Source: Deltaproteobacteria bacterium (GTDB taxonomy: Bacteria > Desulfobacterota > Deferrisomatia > Deferrisomatales > BM512). From it: a stretch of DNA of 45,946 nucleotides. Each line of letters opens with the position of its first letter. The stretch's first letter is position 1. Below the pieces are notes generated by a model. That model had not been told where the DNA came from. It did not search any database and was given only the letters and a program-made list of their open reading frames with translations. The stretch covers positions 1 to 45,946 of the forward strand of contig JAUVAU010000013.1 in the NCBI GenBank assembly GCA_030591565.1. The letters run 5' to 3'. The translations under genes were made by a program, and so were the position numbers. Shown in pieces: positions 16,938-25,503 of the stretch.

Positions 16938-17854
16938 GCCATCTCCACGATCATTGTCGGCCCGCCGTTGCCATCAACGTGGCCGACCACCATTTTGGGG
17001 CGGGCCTCCCCGACGAGACGCGCTGCGATGGCGAGATCGAAGGCCTGACGGGTGGGGAACTCCCCCAGCGCATTTATGGAGTCGGGAGGCGGTTCCCCCT
17101 CCACTGCTTCGAAGGAGTAGCTTAACGTCGGGAAGCCTTCAGCCTCTCTTTCGAGCAGCAAAAAGGCCGCGCCCTCGCCGCACACCGTTTCCCTTTCAGC
17201 GGTGTCACTACTGTAATCCCCGGCGTAACCCCCGGCGTATGCCCCAGCATAACCGTAAACCGGGGAGAACTCCTCGACGGAGCCGAATAGCACCCGGTCC
17301 AACCCCTCGTCCTCAAAGAGCGAGAGCGCAGAGAGGAGCGCCGAACCCACCGAGAGGCCAAACTGAGTAATGGTGTGGTTGGGCCCCTTGATCCCCAGGG
17401 TCATGGAGATGTGCGCCGCCGCCGCGTTGTGCACCGAGTTGGAAAAATGGGTGGGGGAGCTCAGCTGGTCGCTCCCGTCAATCATCGAATCGAGAAAGGT
17501 GAAGGTGGAGCCGACAGCGCCGTAGCCCGAGGCGATGACCAGCGCGGTCCGCTCCGGGTCAAGTTTTTCGATTCCACCATCGGCCAGCGCCAGATGCGCA
17601 CCATACAACGCCATCCGTGAAAAGTGGTCGATGCGCCGCAGCGCCCGGCGCTCCATGAACGCCGACAACCCGGAGGTGTTGGCCTTGAACGCCTTGAGGG
17701 TTCCGCCGCCGGGTTTGTCGAATTCCTGGATTTGTGGCTTTTGCCCACCCTGTAGCGCAGTCAACAGCTCATCGGTGGTGGAGCCGAACCCTCCCACGAC
17801 GCCGATGCCCTTTATGGCAGCGTGTTTCAAGGTGTAATTCGCTACACGTTTCAT
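16934..17854 (-). CDS. Short ketosynthase-like protein lacking the active-site Cys (chain-length-factor-like)
   Basis: A 306-aa relative of FabF-type ketosynthases, about 100 residues shorter than the norm. Aligned by eye, GPNHTITQFGLSVG occupies the place of the GPxxTVSTACASG active-site block, and the catalytic Cys position is Gly. Only one histidine region (VVGHVDGNGG) is recognisable and the second is lost. It is therefore unlikely to condense by itself. It directly follows the complete ketosynthase at 17851-19056, sharing an ATGA overlap, which suggests a KS/CLF-type heterodimer that sets chain length. The GYAGAYAGGYAGDYSS stretch is an unusual low-complexity loop. Confidence 0.8.
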   Translation of the reverse strand: MKRVANYTLKHAAIKGIGVVGGFGSTTDELLTALQGGQKPQIQEFDKPGGGTLKAFKANTSGLSAFMERRALRRIDHFSRMALYGAHLALADGGIEKLDPERTALVIASGYGAVGSTFTFLDSMIDGSDQLSSPTHFSNSVHNAAAAHISMTLGIKGPNHTITQFGLSVGSALLSALSLFEDEGLDRVLFGSVEEFSPVYGYAGAYAGGYAGDYSSDTAERETVCGEGAAFLLLEREAEGFPTLSYSFEAVEGEPPPDSINALGEFPTRQAFDLAIAARLVGEARPKMVVGHVDGNGGPTMIVEMA

Positions 17855-19056
17855 CGGCCAACCCCCAGTATCAGGGCGGAGTTGGAGCCGCCAAAGGCCA
17901 GGGATTGAGAGAGGGCGAAGTTGCCGGTCAGTTCAGTGTTTTCCGTCAGGGGCGCGATGCCTATTGCCGGGTCCACATTTTTAAAGCCAACTGTCCCCGG
18001 CGCGACCCCCCTTTGTAGAAAGCTGATGGTCAGCGCCGCTTCGATGGCCCCCGCTGCGCCAAGGGTGTGGCCGGTGTAGCCCTTGGTGGAGTGGAAGGGG
18101 ATTCCCGCCAGTCTTCCGGCCAGCACCTTGCCCTCCACCCTGTCATTCTCAGGCGTCGAGGTGCCGTGGGCGTTGATGAGAGAAAGTCTGCGCTGGTCAT
18201 GCCCCCATTGCTCGAAAGCCCGGTCCAGCGCAGCCTCCAGCCCTTGACCCTCGGGGTGGGGCGCGGTGAGGTGGTGGGCGTCGCAGCCCGAGCCGTAGCC
18301 ATAGACCTTTGCCAGTGGTTTGACATTGCGTTTCTTTAGCGAACCTTCGGATTCCAGAACCAGGAACGCCGCCCCTTCGCCCAGGTTCAGCCCTTTTCTC
18401 TTGCCGTCAAAGGGCCTGCACGGCTCATTGCTCGTCACCATGAGCGAGATGAACCCCGCGTAGGTGAAGCGGCAAAGCTCGTCGGCCCCGCCCACGAGGA
18501 CCACATCGCAGATGCCTGCCCTGATCCATTCCGCGCCGAGACCTATGGCGTCGGTGCCGGAAGAGCAGGCGTTGACTACGGTGGAGATGGGGCCGTTGAA
18601 GTTGTTGGCTAGAGATACCTGCTCGGCGGGGTTGGAGCGCAGCATCCTTGCAAACGCTTCGGGGCCGGGGTCTCCTCCCTTTTTGTAGCTTCGGTAGAAG
18701 GCCTCGTTATTCAGCGCGCAGCCCACGGTGGTTCCAGCGCAGACGCCGACACGTCGGCCAGCCAACACATCGGGGGTCAGCCCCGCGTCGGCCAGCGCCT
18801 GGGTCGCGGCATTCAGCGCCAGCTCGGTGGTGCGCAGCGTGTGGGTGGCGTCCACCTCGGCGCCCCGCCTGCCATCGTCACTCTCGCCGAGGATTTCAAG
18901 GACCGGGTAGGTGTCGATATGGTCGGTGGAGAAGCGGACCGGCGGCGCAGGGGTTCTTCTGCCCGCATAGATAGCGTCCAGGGACTCGCCCAGGGTACCC
19001 CCCGCCCCGGTGATGGCTCCCATCCCGGTGACTGATACCGGAAGGGCGGGACTCAT
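17851..19056 (-). CDS. Beta-ketoacyl-ACP synthase, FabF type, complete active site
   Basis: A 401-aa ketosynthase. The Cys-His-His triad is visible: Cys in VVNACSSGTDA, His in NAHGTSTPEND and His in GYTGHTLGAAG. It extends ACP-bound acyl chains by decarboxylative condensation with malonyl-ACP. The ATG overlaps the TGA of the ACP gene by one base, and its own end overlaps the Cys-less partner by four. The ACP, KS and CLF-like genes therefore form a compact type II unit within the larger operon. It is divergent from the other three active ketosynthases in the cluster, so a separate step or chain is likely. Confidence 0.93.
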   Translation of the reverse strand: MSPALPVSVTGMGAITGAGGTLGESLDAIYAGRRTPAPPVRFSTDHIDTYPVLEILGESDDGRRGAEVDATHTLRTTELALNAATQALADAGLTPDVLAGRRVGVCAGTTVGCALNNEAFYRSYKKGGDPGPEAFARMLRSNPAEQVSLANNFNGPISTVVNACSSGTDAIGLGAEWIRAGICDVVLVGGADELCRFTYAGFISLMVTSNEPCRPFDGKRKGLNLGEGAAFLVLESEGSLKKRNVKPLAKVYGYGSGCDAHHLTAPHPEGQGLEAALDRAFEQWGHDQRRLSLINAHGTSTPENDRVEGKVLAGRLAGIPFHSTKGYTGHTLGAAGAIEAALTISFLQRGVAPGTVGFKNVDPAIGIAPLTENTELTGNFALSQSLAFGGSNSALILGVGR

Positions 19057-19307
19057 CAGCCGCTTTTCTCCTCGATGTATGCCGCCAGGGTGGCGATGGA
19101 GGCGAACGCCTCGCGGCCTTCCTCCATATCCTTTATCTCCACCCCGAAGTGCTTCTGTATCTGCACCACAAGCTCCACGGCGTCGAGGGAGTCAAGCCCC
19201 AGCCCTTCGCCGAAAAGCTGGTCGTCGTCCTTTATATCCGCAGGTGTGAGGTCTTCCAGGTTCAGCTCATCTATGAGGACCTGCTTGAGTTTGGTTTTGG
19301 TATCCAC
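19056..19307 (-). CDS. Acyl carrier protein (cluster ACP-2)
   Basis: An 83-aa acidic helical ACP with the phosphopantetheine motif GLGLDSLDAVEL (Ser in DSL). Its organisation, with LFGEGLGLDSLD before helix II, is typical of ACPs in aryl-polyene-type clusters. The start is GTG at 19307 with GGAG about 10 nt upstream. It is coupled to the downstream ketosynthase by a TGATG overlap and follows the LpxL-like acyltransferase gene after 27 bp. It is probably the carrier for the adjacent KS/CLF-like pair. Confidence 0.92.
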   Translation of the reverse strand: MDTKTKLKQVLIDELNLEDLTPADIKDDDQLFGEGLGLDSLDAVELVVQIQKHFGVEIKDMEEGREAFASIATLAAYIEEKSG

Positions 19308-19334
19308 TTATATGTACTCCTGTGATTATCGTCT

Positions 19335-20261
19335 TCAGTTCTTCCACATCTGGAAAAAGTTGAAAAATTGGAAAGGGTATTTTCGCGCATAACCTTCCAG
19401 CGCGTCCACATATCTTAACAAAAAAGGTTTGAAGATTTCCGCACCCCGGCCTTTTACCCCGGTGACCCTTATCACCTCGGCCAACTCCAGCTTGTAGGAG
19501 TCGGGCCCGGTTTTGCGGGAAAAGACCACCGCAATGGGCGCCCCGGTGGAGGCCGCCAACCGGTAGGCGGAGACGGGGAAGGGTGCGGGTGCGCCGAGAA
19601 AATCCACGGTCACTGTATTGGACTCCTCGCCCAGTACGCGGTCGCCCATGACCGAAAGGATCTCGCCCCTCTTCAGCACGTCCACCATCTCAACCGCGCC
19701 GCCGAGAAAGCCGCCCGGCTCTATGAGATTGTAGGGACGCTCTATTCCGGCGTGTTCGTAGTAATGGCGGTCGATGTCGCCATCTTCGCGCCGCATCAGC
19801 ATGTGTACAGGGCTCTCCAGATTCCCCAGCGCGCTCATGGCGGCCTGCCACAACCCCACATGGCTCATCATCACGATCAGCCCCTTGCCCTCGTTTTTTA
19901 TCGCCAACAGTTCTTCGCCGCCGGTGAACTCAACCGTCATTGACTCGGGGCCGAGGATGCCCACCACCGCGCGGTCGATGAGCGCCTTGCCCAGCGAGAC
20001 GATGAGCCCGTAGCGCTCCCTCCATCTCATGGTCAGCCCTCTGTCGCCAAATCTGCGCGTGAGGTAGGGGCGGCACCGTTCTCTGGCAACCTTGCTAAAG
20101 GTTGCGTACCAGGCGGCGACGAGGTAGAGCAGCCCATAGGCGCCTCGGCGGCCACCAAAACGGATCAAAAAGTAGAAGATACCATGCTGGAACTTTGACC
20201 CCACCGAGCGGCTGGACCATCCGTTCCGCCCATCCCGTGCACCCGCTTTTTTCCCGCTCAA
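19335..20261 (-). CDS. LpxL/HtrB-family acyltransferase-like protein
   Basis: A 308-aa member of the lysophospholipid/lipid A acyltransferase superfamily, with an N-terminal membrane-anchor region (YGLLYLVAAWYATF). The catalytic block reads SHVGLWQAA: the histidine is present, but the acidic residue of the usual HX4D/E motif is Gln here. A glycine-rich block (GDRVLGEESN) follows, as in the family. It would transfer an acyl chain from an ACP to a lipid or sugar acceptor at the inner membrane, if the Gln is tolerated. The start is TTG at 20261 in a TTGA overlap with the glycosyltransferase stop, with GAGGGG a few bases upstream. Confidence 0.85.
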   Translation of the reverse strand: MSGKKAGARDGRNGWSSRSVGSKFQHGIFYFLIRFGGRRGAYGLLYLVAAWYATFSKVARERCRPYLTRRFGDRGLTMRWRERYGLIVSLGKALIDRAVVGILGPESMTVEFTGGEELLAIKNEGKGLIVMMSHVGLWQAAMSALGNLESPVHMLMRREDGDIDRHYYEHAGIERPYNLIEPGGFLGGAVEMVDVLKRGEILSVMGDRVLGEESNTVTVDFLGAPAPFPVSAYRLAASTGAPIAVVFSRKTGPDSYKLELAEVIRVTGVKGRGAEIFKPFLLRYVDALEGYARKYPFQFFNFFQMWKN

Positions 20262-21469
20262 CTTCGCCCCTCACTTCTGGCTGCGACTATGACCTTCGCC
20301 ATGACGAAGACTGTCAACCCGGTCACGATGCCCAGCACCGGGGCCACCACCAGCGAGCCGATCACCCACTCCCACAGCCTCTCCAACGCCTGATAGCCAA
20401 GGGTCTGGAAGGAAATCTCGGTCAGGAACTCGCCGTGGCGCATGTAATAACCAGCTTCAATACACAACGCCGGGACGATGGGGGGCATACAGAGCTGGCT
20501 GGCGCTCACCGCCGCCACTCTGTTTAATTTGAAATACCCCGAGACAAAGAGGATGGCGAGGGTGTGTATGGCTATGAGAGGCAGCGCCCCCAGGGAGACC
20601 CCCAGCGCCACAGCCGCCGCCAGCTTGCCCGGCGAAACATCCTCGCTCAGCAGCAGTTTCAGCGACTTTACCGGGTGGATGACGCTTATGTTGGCTGCGC
20701 CGTCCTCGCCGGTCTCAAGCCGCCTGGTCCTCCACGGCATCATTGACATCATCGTCAGCTTGGCGTTCAGCCGGGTCAGCCGCAGGTTGTCTTTCAGCTT
20801 ATTGAAGTGGCTTATCCGCTCGCCCTGTTTCTGGTAGATGACGCCGATATCCAGGTCTTTTAACTCCACCCCCGCCCACGCACCCTTCACCAGCACCTCC
20901 ACCTCGAAGGAGAAGCGGGATTCGGAGAGGTCCAGTCCCGTAAGCACCGACACCGGGTAGGCACGGTAGCCGCTCTGGACGTCGCCCAGCCTGCAACCGG
21001 TCTGGACGCGGAGCCAGAAGTTGGAGAAGGAGCGGCCAAAGCGCGAGGAGGCGGGGACGTTGTCGGTGTCGAAATCCCGCAGCCCCACCACGATGGCGTG
21101 GGGGTTCTCCTCAATCATTGCGACAAAGCGGGGAATCTCCGCCGGGTCGTGCTGTCCGTCGGCGTCGATCGAGATCAGATGGGTGAAGCCATGCTCTTCC
21201 GCATACCTTGCACCGGTGACCAGCGCCTTGCCCTTGCCCAGATTGGTCGGGTGGCGGATTATCTCCACCCCCAGCCCCTCCAGAATTTGGGAGGCGTGGG
21301 TCACCGAGCCATCGTCCACCACAACCAGATCGGGGTGGGCGGCGAGCACACCCGTCACCACCTCGCGCAGCGTTCCGGGATGGTTATACACCGGCACCAC
21401 CACCAGGGGACGCAGGGTACGCGGCTTAGGCTCTGCGGCGGTCTGTATTTGCGAATTTCCAGAAGTCAT
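20258..21469 (-). CDS. Family 2 glycosyltransferase with C-terminal DUF2062-type membrane domain
   Basis: A 403-aa bifunctional-looking protein. Residues ~20-240 are a GT-A fold family 2 glycosyltransferase (VVVPVYNHPGTLREVV at the nucleotide-binding start, VVDDGS, and the metal-binding ISIDADGQHD), close in style to dolichyl-phosphate mannose synthases. Residues ~260-395 hold about three hydrophobic segments with GALPLIAIHT, typical of DUF2062 domains. Similar fusions occur in aryl-polyene-type clusters. It probably adds a sugar to a lipid carrier or to the product at the inner membrane. Its first 44 bp overlap the end of the upstream radical SAM gene. Confidence 0.88.
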   Translation of the reverse strand: MTSGNSQIQTAAEPKPRTLRPLVVVPVYNHPGTLREVVTGVLAAHPDLVVVDDGSVTHASQILEGLGVEIIRHPTNLGKGKALVTGARYAEEHGFTHLISIDADGQHDPAEIPRFVAMIEENPHAIVVGLRDFDTDNVPASSRFGRSFSNFWLRVQTGCRLGDVQSGYRAYPVSVLTGLDLSESRFSFEVEVLVKGAWAGVELKDLDIGVIYQKQGERISHFNKLKDNLRLTRLNAKLTMMSMMPWRTRRLETGEDGAANISVIHPVKSLKLLLSEDVSPGKLAAAVALGVSLGALPLIAIHTLAILFVSGYFKLNRVAAVSASQLCMPPIVPALCIEAGYYMRHGEFLTEISFQTLGYQALERLWEWVIGSLVVAPVLGIVTGLTVFVMAKVIVAARSEGRS

Positions 21470-22883
21470 TGAAGTTCTTTATAAACCGTATCCAGCTGTC
21501 CGGCGACTTCCAAAGCATGGTGACGTAGCTCGCCATCACCTTGGGCCGGGTGTAGTGTTTTTTATAGAAAAGGGTGAACAGCTCTTCGAGCCGCTCCTGG
21601 GTCATCCCCGTGGGTACGAACTGGAAGTGCATACAGTCCATCTTCTCCCAATCCTCGTCAAAAGTGCCAAGGTCATGGACATTCTCATAGATCGGGGTAC
21701 CGGGGAAGGGGGTGAACTTCGCCAGATTAAAATCGTCCAGCGGCAGGCTGAAGACATACTCCATCGAGCGCTGTACCGACTCCTCGCTCTCGCCGGGCAG
21801 CCCCATCATCAGCAGCCCCTTCACCCGGATGCCCGCACGCTTGATCGTCCTGATCGTATCTTCCAGCATCTGAAGGTCGGCGTTCTGCCTGTGCTGCGCC
21901 AGCAGCTCCGGGTCGCCGGTCTCGATCCCCAGACTCATCATCCAGCAGCCGGCCCTCTTCATCAAGAGGCAGAGCTGCTCATCCACATGCTCGGCGCGCA
22001 CGGCGCAGTTAAAGGTCATGCCCAGCGGTTTGTCGATCATCATCAGGCAGAACTTCTCGACACGCTCACGGTTGAAGGTGAACTGGTCGTCGTAGAAGTT
22101 GATGTGTTTGATGCCGTAGATGTCGTTCAGCTGCTCCATGTGGTTGTAGAGATACTCGGCGGAGTTGTAGCGAAATGAGCGGCCAAAGACCGAGCGGTCG
22201 CAATAGGAGCACTGGTAGGGGCAGCCGCGGCTGGAGATGCAGCTGGCGTTGGGGGCCTTGGGGTAGTTGAAGATCGGCAGCTTGTATTTGTCGGGGAAGC
22301 CGCGCAGCTTGTCGTAGGCGGGGAGCGGCAGGGTGTCCAGCTCCAGCCCCTTGTCGGTGCGTGCCTCATAGAGGATTTCACCGGACGCGCCCCTTGAGAT
22401 TATCCCCTTAATCCCCTCGCCACTGCCCGCCTCCAGCAGCTCGCAGAGGATGCGTTCACCCTCGCCGACCGCGACGTAGTCAACGCCGGGGAAGCGCTCA
22501 AGTATCTGCCCCTTCAGCGCGGAGACGTGTGCGCCGCCAAAGACCGATTGCAGGCCGGGGACCAGCGCCTTGACCCTCTCCGCCATGCGCAGCGCGTCAT
22601 GGAAGCTCGACGTCGTGGAGGTGAAGCCCACGAACGCGGGGCGGTGCTCGCTCACGTACCGGTCAATCATCTTGTCGGAGTCGGGGTGGGCGAAGCAGTC
22701 TATTACATCCGCCACAAAGCCCCGCTCCTCCAGATAGGCCGCCAGTGACACAAGCCCGATGGGGGGCATCAGGTTGGCCTTACGGGCAATATCCGCCGCC
22801 GCCCTGTCAGCGGAGTAGCCAAGCGGATGGATGAGCAGGATGCGTTTGCGGTCCAGGGTCATTGTTGTCGTCGTCGTTGTCAT
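21426..22883 (-). CDS. B12-binding-type radical SAM enzyme (cluster member 4 of 4)
   Basis: A 485-aa protein with an N-terminal cobalamin-binding-type domain (RKRILLIHPLGY, then VFGGAHVSALKG) and a radical SAM domain with the cluster ligands CPYQCSYC. It resembles the BchE/HpnP-like class of B12-dependent radical SAM enzymes. I start at the ATG at 22883, two bases after the upstream stop and with AAGGGT at good spacing; a run of Thr codons follows it, and a second ATG at 22862 is possible. The longer frame back to 23039 is antisense-like and lacks domain features. It is the third of three consecutive radical SAM genes. Substrate unknown. Confidence 0.88.
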   Translation of the reverse strand: MTTTTTTMTLDRKRILLIHPLGYSADRAAADIARKANLMPPIGLVSLAAYLEERGFVADVIDCFAHPDSDKMIDRYVSEHRPAFVGFTSTTSSFHDALRMAERVKALVPGLQSVFGGAHVSALKGQILERFPGVDYVAVGEGERILCELLEAGSGEGIKGIISRGASGEILYEARTDKGLELDTLPLPAYDKLRGFPDKYKLPIFNYPKAPNASCISSRGCPYQCSYCDRSVFGRSFRYNSAEYLYNHMEQLNDIYGIKHINFYDDQFTFNRERVEKFCLMMIDKPLGMTFNCAVRAEHVDEQLCLLMKRAGCWMMSLGIETGDPELLAQHRQNADLQMLEDTIRTIKRAGIRVKGLLMMGLPGESEESVQRSMEYVFSLPLDDFNLAKFTPFPGTPIYENVHDLGTFDEDWEKMDCMHFQFVPTGMTQERLEELFTLFYKKHYTRPKVMASYVTMLWKSPDSWIRFIKNFNDFWKFANTDRRRA

Positions 22884-22885
22884 GG

Positions 22886-24241
22886 TTAGCGACCCTTGCG
22901 AAAGTCCACGAGTTTGTTCCACAGGAGCCCCTTGTAGCCGAAATTGGTCATGACCTGCATCCTCATCTGCCCCTCTTCGGGGGGGAAGATGCGGTCGCGC
23001 CTGCCGGTGAACGCTTCGGTTATGCGTCGGTTCATCCACTCCCCGTCCACCTCGGGGGAGAAGTAGAAGACGGGGTGCAAAAGGTCATTGTCCGGTTCAA
23101 CCACCCCCTCTTCCACTGCCCGCTTGTGGATGGTGGTGCCGGGAAGGATGCGGATGCCGGAGAAGGCGAAGACTACGTTCTTGCCCAGCCTCGCGATGTT
23201 CTCCAGCCCCTCTTCCACGGTGTCGCGGGTCTCGCCCGGTCCGCCGAAGATGACGAAGTGGGCCGAGGGCACCTCGCACTGGTTTGCCGCCTCGCCGACA
23301 GCCAGCGCTTCTTCAAAATTGAACTGCTTATCCAGCGCCGCCAGGGTGGTGTCGCTGGCTGCGTCGGTGCCCAGCTCCATGGCGAAGAGGCCCGAGCGCT
23401 TCATCAATCCTATCTCTTCGATCCCCATACCGCTGGGCCTGAAAAAACCGCACCAGTCAACTTTCAACCCGCGCCGGATTATCTCCTCGGCCACCTCAAG
23501 GTAGCGCCCCTTGGGGTCGTTGAAGACCGAGTCGGTGAAAAAGAGTTCAGTGGGGTTGTACTCGCGAACAAGCCGCTCCATCTCGTCCACCACCGCACGT
23601 GGGTCGCTCTGCCGGAAGGTCGAGCCCTCAAGGCAGGGGTAGGTGCAGTAGGCGCAGATGAAGGGGCAGCCCCTCTTGGTCTGCAAGTTCAACATGCCGG
23701 TGCGCTCGATGTGGTAATCGGCGATCCCCTTGTCGTAGAGGGGGGTGATGAACTGGCTGGGGTCGAGTCGCGGGTTGGAGCTGCTCACCATATTCGGCGG
23801 CTTGCCTCCCGCCATAAGCGTCTCTACCATTTCGCCAAAGGCAAGCTCACCCTCGCCCTGTATGCCGTGGTCGGCCCCTATGTAATCCAGTATCGGACCG
23901 GGCAGCAGCGAAAAGCCTGACCCTCCGACTATGACCGGCGCAGACGAGGCGGCCTTGACCGTCTCCACCATCGACTTGGCGGTCTTCACCCACCAGTTGT
24001 CATCCGCCGAGAGCGAATCCACGTTGTCGATATTCCGCATGGAAAGCCCCACCACGTCGGGCGCAAAGCGGCTGACCTCTTCGGCCAGCGCCTTGCCCCA
24101 ATCATCATGCATGAGGGGGTCGAACTGGGAGATCTCATACCCCAGCTTTGCCAGCGACGCCGCCACATAGGCCATGCCCAGCGGATAGACCGGGTAGGGC
24201 TGCGCGCAGACGTTCGCGGAGACGAGGAGGACTTTAGCCAT
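22886..24241 (-). CDS. B12-binding-type radical SAM enzyme (cluster member 3 of 4)
   Basis: A 451-aa protein with a cobalamin-binding-type N-terminal domain (MAKVLLVSANVCAQPYPVYP, then VIVGGSGFSLLPGP) and a radical SAM barrel with CPFICAYC ligands. A C-terminal extension of ~80 residues is rich in charged and aromatic residues. The start overlaps the stop of the preceding radical SAM gene by one base and its stop lies 2 bp before the next, so the trio is made together. This type is often found beside lipid-modifying genes. The actual chemistry (methylation, ring formation or desaturation) cannot be read from the sequence. Confidence 0.88.
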   Translation of the reverse strand: MAKVLLVSANVCAQPYPVYPLGMAYVAASLAKLGYEISQFDPLMHDDWGKALAEEVSRFAPDVVGLSMRNIDNVDSLSADDNWWVKTAKSMVETVKAASSAPVIVGGSGFSLLPGPILDYIGADHGIQGEGELAFGEMVETLMAGGKPPNMVSSSNPRLDPSQFITPLYDKGIADYHIERTGMLNLQTKRGCPFICAYCTYPCLEGSTFRQSDPRAVVDEMERLVREYNPTELFFTDSVFNDPKGRYLEVAEEIIRRGLKVDWCGFFRPSGMGIEEIGLMKRSGLFAMELGTDAASDTTLAALDKQFNFEEALAVGEAANQCEVPSAHFVIFGGPGETRDTVEEGLENIARLGKNVVFAFSGIRILPGTTIHKRAVEEGVVEPDNDLLHPVFYFSPEVDGEWMNRRITEAFTGRRDRIFPPEEGQMRMQVMTNFGYKGLLWNKLVDFRKGR

Positions 24242-25503
24242 TAGCCCAGCGTCCCATCCTTGAACGACCGGCTCTTTCTCGGGTCGTAGCGCCGGTAGGT
24301 GCCGTCGTTGATCTCGCGCTCGATCACCTTCCTGAACAGCTCGCCCATCTTCAGTTGGTAGCCGCCGTCGGTGTAGAAGGTATCCCAGGAGTAGTGGAAC
24401 ATCTTCTCAAGCTCCTCCGGTGTCATCTTGGCGGGCTGGAATACCGCGCGGTCCGCCGTGTAGAGGTCCCAGTCGCTGGTCAGGATGCGGCCTTGTTTCT
24501 CCATCTTCCTGCGGATGGGAGATTCGGGGAAGGGGGTGAGGATGGTGAATTCGGCCACGTCAAGTTGCACCTCCATCAGGAAGTCCACCAGCCGCTTGAT
24601 GTAGTCCACGTCCTGATCGTCGGTGCCCAATATGACCGTGGCCTCAACGCCGATGCCATACTTGCGGTACAGCTCGATGCGCTCTTTTATCACGTCGGAG
24701 GTGTCGAACACCGCCTGATACACGTACCAGGCCCCGGCTTCCGCAGCCAGCTCCAGCACCTCTTCATCGTCGAGGATCGGGTGGGAGACGAATTTTTTCT
24801 TCAGCGGAATCATCGCGGTGAAGAGGTCGATGAGCCACTGGCGGTCCTGCGCCAGGGAGTTGTCCACCATGAAGATGCGGTTGTTGGGGATCGATTCCAG
24901 TTCTGCGACGACTTGATCTATGGGGCGGGGTCTGAATTGATGCCCACCCAGAAAGCCGGTGCAGCAGGGGAAGCAGTTGAACTTGCAGCCGCGGCTGGCG
25001 TGGACCAGATCGACCATCTGGACGCCACGGTAGTTGTAGAGGTCGCGGTCAAGTATCTCGCGCCGCGCAGTGCCCACCAGATTGATATCCGGGTGTTTGT
25101 GCATGTAGTCGTAGACGGGCTTTAGCTGCCCCTTCTCCAGATCGGAGAGGAGTCCTTCCATACGCCCCTCGGCCTCGCCCAGAAAGATCGAATCGGCGTG
25201 GGTGGCGACCTCTTCGGAGTGGAGCATGGTCGAGATGCCGCCAAAGATCACCGGCACCCCCCGTGCCTTGAACTCGTCGGCGATGGCGAAGGCGCGCTTT
25301 AGCTGGCAGGTCAGCATCACCGAGAGAAAGACGACGTCGGCGTGGAGATCGAAGTCTATCTGCTGCCGGTTCTCGTCGAAGAAGGTGACATCCACATGGT
25401 CGGGCAGACACGCCGCGAAGACCACTGGCCCGTGGGGGGGCAGGTGGAACTCGGTCTGGCGTTGAAGTTTGGTCCATTTAGGGTATACGAGCGTTGCTTT
25501 CAT
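24241..25503 (-). CDS. B12-binding-type radical SAM enzyme (cluster member 2 of 4)
   Basis: A 420-aa protein with a short cobalamin-binding-type N-terminal domain (VIFGGISTMLHSEEV near residue 85) and a radical SAM domain whose ligands are CKFNCFPC, with another Cys directly after. It differs clearly from its two downstream neighbours, so the trio is not a recent triplication. The start overlaps the Cys-less ketosynthase-like gene by four bases (ATGA), directly linking radical SAM chemistry with chain assembly. A GTDDQDVDYIKRLVDFL segment and a TPFPESPI motif fit the C-terminal half of B12-type radical SAM enzymes. Confidence 0.87.
   Translation of the reverse strand: MKATLVYPKWTKLQRQTEFHLPPHGPVVFAACLPDHVDVTFFDENRQQIDFDLHADVVFLSVMLTCQLKRAFAIADEFKARGVPVIFGGISTMLHSEEVATHADSIFLGEAEGRMEGLLSDLEKGQLKPVYDYMHKHPDINLVGTARREILDRDLYNYRGVQMVDLVHASRGCKFNCFPCCTGFLGGHQFRPRPIDQVVAELESIPNNRIFMVDNSLAQDRQWLIDLFTAMIPLKKKFVSHPILDDEEVLELAAEAGAWYVYQAVFDTSDVIKERIELYRKYGIGVEATVILGTDDQDVDYIKRLVDFLMEVQLDVAEFTILTPFPESPIRRKMEKQGRILTSDWDLYTADRAVFQPAKMTPEELEKMFHYSWDTFYTDGGYQLKMGELFRKVIEREINDGTYRRYDPRKSRSFKDGTLG

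Noticed and set aside
22884-23039. Upstream extension of the third trio radical SAM gene
   Set aside because: It lies inside the previous radical SAM gene, reads as Arg/Pro/His-rich noise, and the ATG at 22883 follows the stop by 2 bp with a fitting ribosome-binding site.
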